The notes beneath the pieces are model-generated. The model was given only the letters and a program-made list of their open reading frames with translations, was not told the DNA's origin and did no database searches. The translations under genes were made by a program, and so were the position numbers. A DNA stretch of 64,000 nt from assembly GCA_015521115.1 (NCBI GenBank), contig WAOT01000038.1:1-64000 (forward strand), read 5' to 3'. Origin of the DNA: Desulfurococcales archaeon (GTDB lineage Archaea; Thermoproteota; Thermoprotei_A; Sulfolobales; Acidilobaceae). Positions within the stretch are counted from its first letter, which is position 1; every line of letters starts with the position of its first letter. Positions 52,031-60,625 of the stretch are shown one piece after another.

Positions 52031-54862
52031 ATGTCGAAGCACACTATGATAATGAGCCATAATAGGGATACTAGTAGGATGGTGACAGCTAGAGTGCTTT
52101 GGAGGATCTTGTTGAACGATAAGGTCAGGGCAGGCCTAATAGCAGTAGCGTTCCTTATAATAGCAGCAGGGATACCGGCCTCAATTATATCAAGCCAAGC
52201 GTCTCTCGCCTCAATGACAAAGAGCTACCTTGACGTGATAAACCCTATCGTGGAGGTAGCAATACAGGAACTTGAACCCTTCCCCAATGAGACTCTACAA
52301 CAAGCACTTAGCAATGTGACACTAATAGCTAATAATATTTATGAGAAAGCCTATAATGACACTATATTTGCTGACCGCGGAGAGCTCCTCTACATTAAGG
52401 TGGGCACATTTATAACTTACAAATCGGAAGAGTGCTTCTCGAGTAGTACTGGGCCCACAGGGCCGGTGAAGGATACAATAGAGATATCTCTCAACAGGAG
52501 CGGGGTGGCAATTCCCTTCAGGTTTTCCCCGGGCATAACTATTAGGGATCCCGCTAACTTCTCGCGCTATTGCCCGGTCTACTACTTTAGCTTACTGGCT
52601 ACAGCTCCGCTAAGAGGAGACCAAAGCTGGTATTATATTAGTGGGGCCTCCATTCCAAACAACTCCGACAACAACGGGCCAGTGAAAGTGTTAGCGTTTA
52701 AACCTCTAGCATATGCCATGAACTGGAAAGCCGGAGATACTGTTAATCTCTCCGGAGTTGAGATAAAAATTATTGGATTTTTTGACTATAAAAAGAATAT
52801 ACAATCTATTACAGCGATCTCGCCTCCAGCACTTATAACAGATGAAAACGGGCTGACAAGGCTGATTGATGATGTCGCAGAGAGCGTCCTCCATGTAGCA
52901 AAGGCTCAGGATACCAATAAGGTCTTGAGCTATGCCGTTGTAGACACTATGGGAGTACTGAACACGGGCTCGACAGATGTAATGGTTAAGGAGCTGGAAA
53001 TGGAGAGTGGTAAACCGGTCTTCGTTCCATCCCTTTACCCCTTAAGATATAAGCCATACAAGGACAGTATCTCGGCGCTGATTAATGAGTCTTCTAACAA
53101 TACTGCACTTACGATCTTCAAAAGTAACATTATCAAGCCTACTTTTGGCGTCATAGTCTATTACGACGCTAATCACAGCCTGATGGATATCTTCAAAAGA
53201 GCTAGAGAAAGGGGTGAGAACGACCTTGATGTCGTAATGAATCTGGCAAACCAGATCTCTAATCAGGTTAGTTCTGCAGTACCACAAAGGTTTTTAACAT
53301 ACACCATAATATCTACGCAGTACGGTTTTCCCATGGCCTATGAAACTATATCGCCTCCTCCCGAGGGGTCTGAAGGCTTTAGTGGCGCTCGTTATCAGGT
53401 CTCAATTAAAACTAAGTTTGAGGATCTCCCACAGATGACAGGCGTAATCTTTAACAACCCGATGGCCGGGATATCATTCATAACTGTCTCACTTGGCTTC
53501 ATAGTTGCTGGGTACTATGCTACTAAACATGTAGTAGAGATAGCAGTTTCGGATCTGAGACCATTCCTAGCATCTATAATAGCACGTGGTGCTTCCCAGA
53601 AGAGGATGAAGAGGTGGCTTGGACTAAGCATTCTCCTCCTAGCATTATTGTCCGGCATCGTCGGGCTAATTCTATCGGTCTACTCCGTTGGTGGTTTCTA
53701 TAGAATGCAGCTTAGCGGCCTAATTCCTCCTCCACGCTCACTATTAGCAAATAATATTATAATAATATCAACTTTACTTGTAGTGCTAATTATATTCGCT
53801 TTAGTATACCGTTCAGTCCTCAAGCAGATAGAGGAAATTAGGCCGCAGGAGGCCATCAGACCTGTAGAGTCCATGTTTAGGGCGCCTCCAGCATCGAAGA
53901 AAGGTAGAGTTGCCATAGGGGGACTGTCTGCTGCTATCTTATTTTCCACTCTTGTCGTCATGGTTGCTGGTAACATTGACGAGTTCCTAAATAGACTCAA
54001 TGAGTACGGTACCCTTGTAGTTGCCTTAGGCTTCGTAGTGGCACTTATTGGGTTCGTTGGAATGCCTTTCGCCCCACTTCTTGCAGTCGTGTCGTTATCC
54101 AGGCTCGCTGCTGTATGGTCTGCCCCCTACAGGGCTGCTGTCTCACTTGCAAAGAAAGTTGCTGGGCGCCTCAAGAGCCCTGTATCTATAAGTGCTAGTA
54201 CGCTGTCTTCGAGGATCGAGAGTCTTGTGGGAGCTAGTGTTATTTCCTTATCATTAGCCCTGGGAGCATTAATAGCACACTATAACTACTTATGGCTTGA
54301 GCATAAACTCTACGAGGTTCAAAGCTACCTCTACGCCCCTGGTAGCCCATATGATGTATCTCAGATACTCCTTACTGGGAGTTCGGCGTCTGCTGTTGCT
54401 GGCGAGATGAAGGTTTTGTCGGCGTTCTCAGCATTCATAGGCCTTATCGCTGTATACACACTGTTTGCCTCGACTTACAAGCTCATTGAGAGTGAGGTTG
54501 TCGTCATGAGAGTTAGAGGGGCATCTAGGGGTGACGCTATACGTTTCGTTTATGGCATGCTCCTACCTTCAGTCATCTCAATATTTGTTGTAGCTCTAAT
54601 AGGAGGATTAGCAATGTGGGTCTACACCCTAGCACCCGCAAGGCTCACTTTAGCGTATCTAAGCAGTGATGAGAGCAGTATGCTTGCATCCATTATCCCG
54701 GGGCTCAAAGACATTATCCTCGCACCCGTACATATGGTAGAGCCTTGGCTCGTAATGGCCGCCCTCCTAGGGGTTCTACTGGTGGTGCCTGTACTGGTTT
54801 CCTATGGAACAGTTCGCGGGCGTAATTTAGCGTCCCTTCTTAGGAGGCGGGTCATGGGGTGA
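52031..54862 (+). CDS. ABC exporter permease of the FtsX/MacB type
   Basis: About 943 residues. One membrane helix at residues 37-58 is followed by a large extracytoplasmic region (residues 60-475) rich in Asn-x-Ser/Thr sites. Then come membrane segments near 482-502, 535-555 and 576-598, a cytoplasmic linker, two more near 632-690, and a second FtsX-like unit with segments near 740, 800, 850 and 905. VVMRVRGASRGDAIRFVYG near residue 830 is the typical coupling stretch. It overlaps its ATPase gene by four bases. Such pairs export lipoproteins, peptides or lipids, or act in mechanical signalling. Its extracytoplasmic part is AT-richer than its neighbours, which may reflect transfer or rapid evolution. 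Confidence 0.85.
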   Translation: MSKHTMIMSHNRDTSRMVTARVLWRILLNDKVRAGLIAVAFLIIAAGIPASIISSQASLASMTKSYLDVINPIVEVAIQELEPFPNETLQQALSNVTLIANNIYEKAYNDTIFADRGELLYIKVGTFITYKSEECFSSSTGPTGPVKDTIEISLNRSGVAIPFRFSPGITIRDPANFSRYCPVYYFSLLATAPLRGDQSWYYISGASIPNNSDNNGPVKVLAFKPLAYAMNWKAGDTVNLSGVEIKIIGFFDYKKNIQSITAISPPALITDENGLTRLIDDVAESVLHVAKAQDTNKVLSYAVVDTMGVLNTGSTDVMVKELEMESGKPVFVPSLYPLRYKPYKDSISALINESSNNTALTIFKSNIIKPTFGVIVYYDANHSLMDIFKRARERGENDLDVVMNLANQISNQVSSAVPQRFLTYTIISTQYGFPMAYETISPPPEGSEGFSGARYQVSIKTKFEDLPQMTGVIFNNPMAGISFITVSLGFIVAGYYATKHVVEIAVSDLRPFLASIIARGASQKRMKRWLGLSILLLALLSGIVGLILSVYSVGGFYRMQLSGLIPPPRSLLANNIIIISTLLVVLIIFALVYRSVLKQIEEIRPQEAIRPVESMFRAPPASKKGRVAIGGLSAAILFSTLVVMVAGNIDEFLNRLNEYGTLVVALGFVVALIGFVGMPFAPLLAVVSLSRLAAVWSAPYRAAVSLAKKVAGRLKSPVSISASTLSSRIESLVGASVISLSLALGALIAHYNYLWLEHKLYEVQSYLYAPGSPYDVSQILLTGSSASAVAGEMKVLSAFSAFIGLIAVYTLFASTYKLIESEVVVMRVRGASRGDAIRFVYGMLLPSVISIFVVALIGGLAMWVYTLAPARLTLAYLSSDESSMLASIIPGLKDIILAPVHMVEPWLVMAALLGVLLVVPVLVSYGTVRGRNLASLLRRRVMG

Positions 54863-55797
54863 GAAATATGGAGGCTGAGCCTGTTGTTGTGGTGGACAGG
54901 GTCATCAAGATCTACGAGTCTGGAGCTGAGAGGGTGACGGCTCTCAAAGAGGTTAGCCTCTCTGTCATGAAGGGTGAGGTCGTAACGATAATGGGGCCAA
55001 GTGGTAGCGGTAAGACAACACTCCTAAACCTAATTGCAGGCGTAGATAGACCAAGCGCTGGTAGAGTGATAGTCAATGGAAAAGACCTGACTAGGATGGA
55101 TGAAGAACAGCTCAGGCTATATAGGCTATTAGAGGTCGGTTATGTATTCCAAGAACACAACCTCATACCCACTCTGACCGCCCTGGAGAACGTGCTCCTC
55201 CCAATGACGCTTGCAGGGAAGAGGGATAAGGAGAGGGCACTCCAACTCATACGTTCCGTCGGCCTTGAAGGTAAGGAGCACAGATACCCGGAGCAACTTA
55301 GTGGTGGTGAGCAGCAGAGGCTTGCTGTGGCTGTCGCTTTAGCTAACGACCCGCAGCTCATAATAGCGGATGAGCCTACAGGTGAGCTTGACCTTGTTAC
55401 TGGAGAGAAGGTTGTAAGGCTCCTCCTCGACCAGGCTAAGCTTGGTGGAAAGACCGTTATAATAACGACACATGACCCGAGAGTCGCTAGAATGACAGAC
55501 CGTGTAGTACTCCTAGAGGACGGTAGGATTAGAGGATCATACAGGCCGAGCAGGATACCTGTGTCTGGTACAGGTGGAGAGGAGGAAATAGCGGCTGAGA
55601 GGATCATCGTTGAACACCTGAAAAGACTCCTAGAGGACGCAAAGAAGAGGAAGGAAGAAATAGCCAAGAAGATAGCGGAGGGCAAAATAACACTGGATGA
55701 GGCAGTAAGCATGTACTTGAAAGTTAAGAGCCTTGAGGAGGCCATACTTGAAGAGCTCACAAGGCTCGGAGCAGGTAGCGAGGTTCTAGGAAGGTAA
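54859..55797 (+). CDS. ABC exporter ATPase (LolD/MacB type) with a coiled-coil tail
   Basis: The ATPase partner of the FtsX-like permease. About 312 residues. Walker A GPSGSGKTT near residue 47, Q-loop VFQEHNLIPT, signature LSGGEQQR near 152, Walker B LIIADEPTGELD and the switch His in TTHDPRV. After about residue 225 a tail of some 85 residues, unusual in LolD/MacB ATPases, is strongly helical and charged (KRLLEDAKKRKEEIAKKIAE). The tail may bind the permease or a regulator. The four-base overlap with the permease gene indicates coupling. Confidence 0.95.
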   Translation: MRNMEAEPVVVVDRVIKIYESGAERVTALKEVSLSVMKGEVVTIMGPSGSGKTTLLNLIAGVDRPSAGRVIVNGKDLTRMDEEQLRLYRLLEVGYVFQEHNLIPTLTALENVLLPMTLAGKRDKERALQLIRSVGLEGKEHRYPEQLSGGEQQRLAVAVALANDPQLIIADEPTGELDLVTGEKVVRLLLDQAKLGGKTVIITTHDPRVARMTDRVVLLEDGRIRGSYRPSRIPVSGTGGEEEIAAERIIVEHLKRLLEDAKKRKEEIAKKIAEGKITLDEAVSMYLKVKSLEEAILEELTRLGAGSEVLGR

Positions 55798-55906
55798 CGC
55801 AGTATCTCACAGGATTTTTCCCCGGTACGGGTTCCTGGATAATGATCTCGCTACTCATTTCACTATTAAATGCCAATGCTACCATTAGGTTGCGGGGTGT
55901 GTAGGT

Positions 55907-56263
55907 ATGGATAAAGAGAGGGTGGATGTTTACGACTTCCTCGACTCTCTCATCTATCTCGCTGCTACTAAGCTAAGCGATGAGGATGTCAATAAACTCG
56001 TGATGCTCACCGAAAGACTCCCCCTACTCCTTGAGATGCTTGAGAAACTTGACGAGAAAACGATTAAAGGACTGGAAAGGCTCCTCAACATAGCCTCTCT
56101 CCTTGGAGAGAAATACGGGAGCTGTCTGGAGAGCGTTGCTGAGCAAAAAGTTGAGCCGGTCGAAGGGCTCAGGGGTATCATGTCTATCCTTAAGGACGAG
56201 GAAGCTATGAAAGGGCTTGCTATAGCACTATCATTCATTAAAGCTTTGGGTAAATGTGGATAA
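55907..56263 (+). CDS. DUF1641 family protein
   Basis: About 118 helical residues. EPVEGLRGIMSILKDEEAMK followed by GLAIALSFIKALGK near the C-terminus is the DUF1641 pattern; the family is small, of unknown function, and often sits near oxidoreductase or transporter genes. A TATA candidate ATTAAAT lies at 55865-55871 and GGGGTGTGTAGG precedes the ATG, so it has its own promoter despite following the ABC exporter genes by 109 bases. Two or three cysteines (residues about 73 and 117) are present. Confidence 0.7.
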   Translation: MDKERVDVYDFLDSLIYLAATKLSDEDVNKLVMLTERLPLLLEMLEKLDEKTIKGLERLLNIASLLGEKYGSCLESVAEQKVEPVEGLRGIMSILKDEEAMKGLAIALSFIKALGKCG

Positions 56264-56272
56264 AAATCTTTA

Positions 56273-56743
56273 CTAATGAGATTCTTCCTCTTTCCTCCTC
56301 TTCTCCTCTGCTAGCCTTCTTATTACTTCCACTATCTTCCTGAGGCTCGTGCCAGGAAGGAATACCTCCTTAACCCCCATCTCCTTGAGCTTATCGATAT
56401 CAATGATAGGTATTGTTCCCCCTACGACTACCGGTATATCATTAGCTCCCATTCTCTCGAGCTCTTCCATGAGCTTCTTCACATGGTGTAAGTGGGCGCC
56501 GCTCAGTATGCTTACCCCTATTACGTCTGCGTCTTCCTGGAGTGCTGCCATTACCACTTGCCTGGGTGTCTGCCTTATTCCCGTGTAGACCACTTCGAAG
56601 CCTGCGTCCTTTAGGGCTCTAGCTATTACCTTAGCCCCCCTGTCGTGCCCGTCTATTCCTAGTTTAGCTACTATGACCTTGTAGGGTCTCCTCTCCGGGA
56701 TTACCTGCCCGCTAGTATATTGGCGGCTCGACATATACTCCAT
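56273..56743 (-). CDS. Cobalamin-binding small subunit of an acyl-CoA mutase
   Basis: Carries adenosylcobalamin for the large subunit downstream of which it is encoded. About 156 residues. DGHDRG (residues 31-36) is the base-off/His-on motif whose His33 ligates cobalt; [12 protein letters not shown] and VVVGGTIP near residue 100 are typical. It overlaps the large subunit gene by 32 bases, so the actual start may be the ATG at 56734 rather than 56743. It is a stand-alone subunit as in archaeal methylmalonyl-CoA mutases and IcmB. Specificity lies in the large subunit. Confidence 0.92.
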   Translation of the reverse strand: MEYMSSRQYTSGQVIPERRPYKVIVAKLGIDGHDRGAKVIARALKDAGFEVVYTGIRQTPRQVVMAALQEDADVIGVSILSGAHLHHVKKLMEELERMGANDIPVVVGGTIPIIDIDKLKEMGVKEVFLPGTSLRKIVEVIRRLAEEKRRKEEESH

Positions 56744-58412
56744 ACACCTCCTTTAATGTGCCCATTATCTCTCCAAGGGTTGCCCTGGCTTTCGCGGCTT
56801 CGAGTACGTAGGGCATAATGTTTTCTCCCCTCTGGGCTGCCCTTCGGAGATTGTCTAGGGCAGTCCTCCATCTGGCCTTGTCCCTATTCTCTCTCACCCA
56901 CTTAACCCTTCTCTTCTGCCTCTCCTCGATCTCCTCCTGGTCAAAGTCTAGTAGTGGGACTTTCCTGATATCCTCTTCCTCCTCCTCGGGGAAGATGTTT
57001 ACTCCAACTATGAGCCTTTTACCCTCTTCTACCTCCTTCTGGAAGGTGTATGCAGCGTCCGCTATCTCCCTCTGGGGGAAGCCCTTCTTGACGGCCTCAA
57101 GCATTCCTCCCATCCTCTCAATTCTCTCGATATATCTCCAGGCTCTCTCCTCTATCTCGTCAGTAAGCCACTCTATGAAGTAGCTCCCACCGCACGGGTC
57201 TATGACATCGGCTACGCCCGTCTCGTACGCTATGACCTGCTGGGTTCTTAGCGCGATCTTCGCTGCGAACTCGCTCGGAACCCTGAAAGGCTCGTCGAAG
57301 CTATTGGTGTGCAGGCTCTGTGTCCCTCCAAGTACTGCTGCGAGGGCTTCGATCGCTGTTCTTACAATGTTTATCCAGGGGAACTGTGGCATGAGGCTTA
57401 CTCCTGCGGTCTGAGTGTGGAACCTCATCCACATGCTCCTCCTCTTCTTAGCACCGAACCAGTCCCTCATTATCTTAGCCCACATCCTTCTTGCCGCTCT
57501 GAACTTGGCGATCTCTTCGAAGAAGTTTATGTGGCTGTCCCAGAAGAAGCTGAGGCGCGGGGCGAACTCGTCGACATCGAGCCCTCTGGCTATGAGTTGT
57601 CTCACGTATTCAATGCCGTCGGCTATAGTGAATGCCAGCTCCTGCACAGCCGTCGCGCCAGCCTCCCTGATATGGTATCCGCTAATGCTTATCGGGTTCC
57701 ATTTGGGTATGTTCTTGATACTCCACTCTATCAGATCCATAGCGACTTTTACCGCGGGCTCTGGCGGGAAAACGTAGCTCTTCTGTGCTATAAACTCCTT
57801 AAGCGGGTCATTCTGTGTTGTGCCTCCGATTTTATGGTATGGTGTTCCCTTGCTCTCAGCGACGCCCACGTAGAAGCTCAATAGAACCGGGGCTGGTGGG
57901 TTTATGGTCATGTTGGTTGTTACTGAGCCCATGTCGATGCCCCGGAAGATTATGTCCATGTCAACTATTGTCGGCACACTAACGCCTACTATCCCAACCT
58001 CGCCCTCAGCCATTGGGTCGTCGGGGTCGATTCCAATGAGTGTTGGATAGTCGAATGCAAGGCTTAGACCGGTCTCACCATGTTTTATCAAGAAGAGGAG
58101 CCTCTCATTAGTCTCCTCGGGGCCTCCGAAGCCGCTGAACATTCTCATTGTCCATATTCTGGCCCTATACATTGTAGCATGTATTCCTCTTGTGAAGGGG
58201 TATTGGGCTGGGAACGCGAGTTTCTCCATGTAGTCGAACCCTTTGAGGTCTAGCGGGCTGTAGACCCTCTTGAGGGGGATACCGCTGAGGGTGGTAAACT
58301 CCTCCATCCTTTCGGGGAGCTTTTTAAGCCATTCAGGGACAAGCTTCTCCTCATATTCTTTATATGCTTCTGCGATTTCTTTGAGGGCCTTCTCGTTGAA
58401 CAGATCCGACAA
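56712..58412 (-). CDS. Acyl-CoA mutase large subunit, with isobutyryl-CoA-mutase-type active-site residues
   Basis: A B12-dependent carbon-skeleton mutase, about 566 residues with the TIM-barrel. By similarity it is called methylmalonyl-CoA mutase, yet the specificity positions differ. Counting residues, [19 protein letters not shown] places Phe92 where methylmalonyl-CoA mutase has Tyr89, and [12 protein letters not shown] places Gln210 where it has Arg207. The separation is 118 residues in both, so the alignment has no gap. Phe and Gln are the isobutyryl-CoA mutase pair (Phe80, Gln198). Ala119 sits where hydroxyisobutyryl-CoA mutase has Asp, which argues against that enzyme. The most likely reaction is isobutyryl-CoA to n-butyryl-CoA. 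TTG start at 58412. Its N-terminus faces a divergent cytosolic BtuF-like gene. Confidence 0.85.
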   Translation of the reverse strand: MSDLFNEKALKEIAEAYKEYEEKLVPEWLKKLPERMEEFTTLSGIPLKRVYSPLDLKGFDYMEKLAFPAQYPFTRGIHATMYRARIWTMRMFSGFGGPEETNERLLFLIKHGETGLSLAFDYPTLIGIDPDDPMAEGEVGIVGVSVPTIVDMDIIFRGIDMGSVTTNMTINPPAPVLLSFYVGVAESKGTPYHKIGGTTQNDPLKEFIAQKSYVFPPEPAVKVAMDLIEWSIKNIPKWNPISISGYHIREAGATAVQELAFTIADGIEYVRQLIARGLDVDEFAPRLSFFWDSHINFFEEIAKFRAARRMWAKIMRDWFGAKKRRSMWMRFHTQTAGVSLMPQFPWINIVRTAIEALAAVLGGTQSLHTNSFDEPFRVPSEFAAKIALRTQQVIAYETGVADVIDPCGGSYFIEWLTDEIEERAWRYIERIERMGGMLEAVKKGFPQREIADAAYTFQKEVEEGKRLIVGVNIFPEEEEEDIRKVPLLDFDQEEIEERQKRRVKWVRENRDKARWRTALDNLRRAAQRGENIMPYVLEAAKARATLGEIMGTLKEVYGVYVEPPIY

Positions 58413-58536
58413 GTGGCTGCACCCATAAATGGTGGGAGTATACTGGGAAACGTTATTAGCTTTTCAAAAAGGGCTGATCATAGTGTTGAAAGATTAACCC
58501 CCTTGGACACCGTACCCACCTGGGAGAGGAGCGGTC

Positions 58537-59388
58537 ATGGTCAGGGTTTATAGTGAGGTGCTCGGGGACTACGTCGAGATCCCGGACAGGCCTGAGAGGA
58601 TTGTGAGCCTCTCACCCGCAGTCACAGAGACCCTATACCTCCTAGGACTTGAAGAACGCATCGTCGGGGTGAGCTACTTCTGTAATAAACCTCCAAAAGC
58701 CGCTAAGAAGCCGAGAGTCGGAAGCTATTACAACGTGAATTATAAGAAACTTGAGGAACTCAAGCCCGACCTAATACTAACAACAACCGGGGCACAGAGG
58801 AAAACATCACTCGAGCTTGCACAGAGGGGATACACAGTGTACCCTCTACCCCTCCCGGTCTCACTTTACGGTATCCTTGAAAACATAGTCTCTATCGGCC
58901 ACGTGACCGGGACTACTGAGCGGGCCAGGGAGTTGTCTAGGAGGGTAGCTCAGAGCCTGGAATATGTGAAGGGTCAACTGGAAGGCCTGAAAGTCTACTA
59001 TGAGATATGGCTTGGGGGCCCCGTCACTGCCGGGCGGTTCAGTTACATATCCGATGCCCTCAGCCACATTGGATTACAGAACTGCTTTGACTCGCACAAG
59101 GAGCCCTGGGTTATAAACCCGGATCCCCGGAAGGTGATAGAATGCGGGCCGGACGTAATCCTATACGAGCTCCCACCTTACAGTGAGCAGCTTAAAAAGA
59201 AGATCTGGGAGAGTCTAAAGGAGAGGGGGCTTCTAGATATTGACGCAGCCAAAAACGGCATAGTATTCCTTCCCCCAGACTCTCTAGCACACTACGGCCC
59301 AAGCATCGCAGAGTCCCTAGAGGACATAGTCCTCGTGATCAGGGGGAAGCCTCCGGTTCATTCGAGAGTCGAGAGGGTTAGACCGTGA
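58537..59388 (+). CDS. BtuF/FecB-like helical-backbone metal/corrinoid-binding protein without a signal peptide
   Basis: About 283 residues of the periplasmic-binding fold for cobalamin or iron complexes: RPERIVSLSPAVTETLYLLG near residue 18, GSYYNVNYKKLEELKPDLIL near residue 65 and the joining helix in the middle. Usually such proteins are secreted or lipid-anchored, but the N-terminus here (MVRVYSEVLGDYVEIP) has no signal peptide or lipobox, so it should remain in the cytoplasm. It is divergent from the B12-dependent mutase with only 124 bases between starts, which suggests intracellular cobalamin handling; this is inference. ATG follows GGGAGAGGAG. Confidence 0.82.
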   Translation: MVRVYSEVLGDYVEIPDRPERIVSLSPAVTETLYLLGLEERIVGVSYFCNKPPKAAKKPRVGSYYNVNYKKLEELKPDLILTTTGAQRKTSLELAQRGYTVYPLPLPVSLYGILENIVSIGHVTGTTERARELSRRVAQSLEYVKGQLEGLKVYYEIWLGGPVTAGRFSYISDALSHIGLQNCFDSHKEPWVINPDPRKVIECGPDVILYELPPYSEQLKKKIWESLKERGLLDIDAAKNGIVFLPPDSLAHYGPSIAESLEDIVLVIRGKPPVHSRVERVRP

Positions 59389-59448
59389 GAGGTTAAGAGG
59401 TTTAAGGGGCTTAGACCCTAATAGCGAGTACCAGGCGATGTCCGAGAG

Positions 59449-59514
59449 AGCGGGGATGAAGAGGGGATCCCTGACCGAAGGGGATGAGGCCTCTTTCGGT
59501 CGGCCCGACCCGCT
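59449..59514. other. Candidate structured RNA between the BtuF-like and APS kinase genes
   Basis: AGCGGG (59449-59454) pairs with CCCGCT (59509-59514). Inside, AGGG/CCCT (59462-59465 with 59469-59472) forms a small hairpin, next to an 11-pair hairpin, 59473-59483 with 59491-59501, including two G-U pairs and a 7-base loop. GATGA occurs twice. It lies upstream of the apparent cysC TATA box (CAAAAATA, 59523-59530), so it is not in the cysC leader. It may be a 3' UTR fold or small RNA. Confidence 0.4.
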
Positions 59515-59566
59515 ACCGCACCCAAAAATATCCCAGCACGCAATATCTCCACCAGAAATATGATCG

Positions 59567-60154
59567 GTGACTAAGATGGAGAGGAAGTGCCTGGAACGGG
59601 GGGCTGTAGTCTGGTTTACAGGCCTCCCTGGTAGCGGTAAAACTACACTTGCAAGGGGTCTCAAGAAGATCCTTGAGGCTGCCGGTTATAGGGTAGAGCT
59701 TATCGATGGTGACTGGGCGAGGCAGACGGTCAGCAAGGGTGCCGGCTTCACCCGGGAGGAGAGGATGCGGCATCTCGAGAGGATCGCATGGATTGCACGT
59801 CTCCTCGCAAGGAATGGGGTGATAGTTCTATGCAGTTTTGTCTCCCCCTATCGGGAGGCCAGGGAGATGGTGAGGAGGATTGTTGAGGAGGAGGTGCCCT
59901 TCCTCGAGGTATACGTTAAAGCGAGCCTTGAGACCGTGATCAAGCGAGACCCTAAGGGGCTATACGCTAAGGCGCTAAGGGGGGAGATAAAGCACATGAC
60001 CGGTATAAGCGACCCCTACGAGCCACCCGAGAACCCGGATCTAGTTGCAGACACTGAGAAGTACACGCCAGAAGAACTTGTTGACATGCTCGTTGACCTC
60101 CTCGAGAAGAGGCTTGGACTTAGGATTAGAGGGGGAGCAGGTAGCTACTTGTAG
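59567..60154 (+). CDS. cysC: Adenylylsulfate (APS) kinase
   Basis: Phosphorylates APS to PAPS. About 195 residues. P-loop FTGLPGSGKTT near residue 16, DGDWARQTV near residue 47 (the usual substrate-site DGD), GAGFTREERMRHLERIA near residue 56, then FVSPYREAREMVR and DPKGLYAKALRGEIK, which are family signatures. ATP sulfurylase is not next to it. It may supply PAPS to the PAPS-reductase-like protein at 4072, but the genes are far apart. GTG 59567 or ATG 59576 starts it. Its 3' end overlaps the convergent S19e gene by 10 bases. Confidence 0.92.
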   Translation: MTKMERKCLERGAVVWFTGLPGSGKTTLARGLKKILEAAGYRVELIDGDWARQTVSKGAGFTREERMRHLERIAWIARLLARNGVIVLCSFVSPYREAREMVRRIVEEEVPFLEVYVKASLETVIKRDPKGLYAKALRGEIKHMTGISDPYEPPENPDLVADTEKYTPEELVDMLVDLLEKRLGLRIRGGAGSYL

Positions 60155-60609
60155 ATCCCCATCTCCGGTCTAGTTTTAACCAGCTCCTCAAAAACTTCTT
60201 TCGCAACCCTATCTAGGAGGCTCCTCCCCTCAGGAGTCAGCGTACGGCCTTTCCCGGGGATCTGTTTGACGAGGCCAGCCTTCTCCAGCTGCTGCAGTAT
60301 CTTCCTCGGAATGCTTCCACCAGCCTTACGGAAGTGTTCGGGGGCAGATCCCCTGTTCTGTCTACCTCCGTATATGGTTCTGAAGGTGCCAACACCAATC
60401 GGCTCGCCCGACTTGTACAGCTTTCTAAGTATTGAAGCAGCCCTCACATACCACCAATCTGAGTCTGCGGGAGGCCTCTCCTTGTGTACGCCGGTCTTCA
60501 CTAAGTATGCCCAGGCGGGCGGCTTAACGTGCTCTGAGTACTTCTCCTTTAAGACAGTAGCCAGCCTCGCAATCAGCATGTCAGCCGGTACATCTAGGGC
60601 TGTGACCAT
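60145..60609 (-). CDS. rps19e: Ribosomal protein S19e
   Basis: Archaeal/eukaryal small-subunit protein. About 154 residues with the S19e core: KPPAWAYLVKTGVHKERPP, DSDWWYVRAASILRKLY, GVGTFRTIYGGRQNRG and the C-terminal LEKAGLVKQIPGKGRTLTPE. Last gene of the lig-rnp4-yhbY-rps19e run, 16 bases after yhbY. Confidence 0.97.
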   Translation of the reverse strand: MVTALDVPADMLIARLATVLKEKYSEHVKPPAWAYLVKTGVHKERPPADSDWWYVRAASILRKLYKSGEPIGVGTFRTIYGGRQNRGSAPEHFRKAGGSIPRKILQQLEKAGLVKQIPGKGRTLTPEGRSLLDRVAKEVFEELVKTRPEMGIYK

Positions 60610-60625
60610 TACTTTCGACCCCCGC

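Noticed and set aside
56712-58412. Calling the mutase a 3-hydroxypropionate/4-hydroxybutyrate cycle methylmalonyl-CoA mutase
   Set aside because: The carboxylate-binding Tyr and Arg are replaced by Phe and Gln, and no acetyl/propionyl-CoA carboxylase or epimerase gene is in the window.
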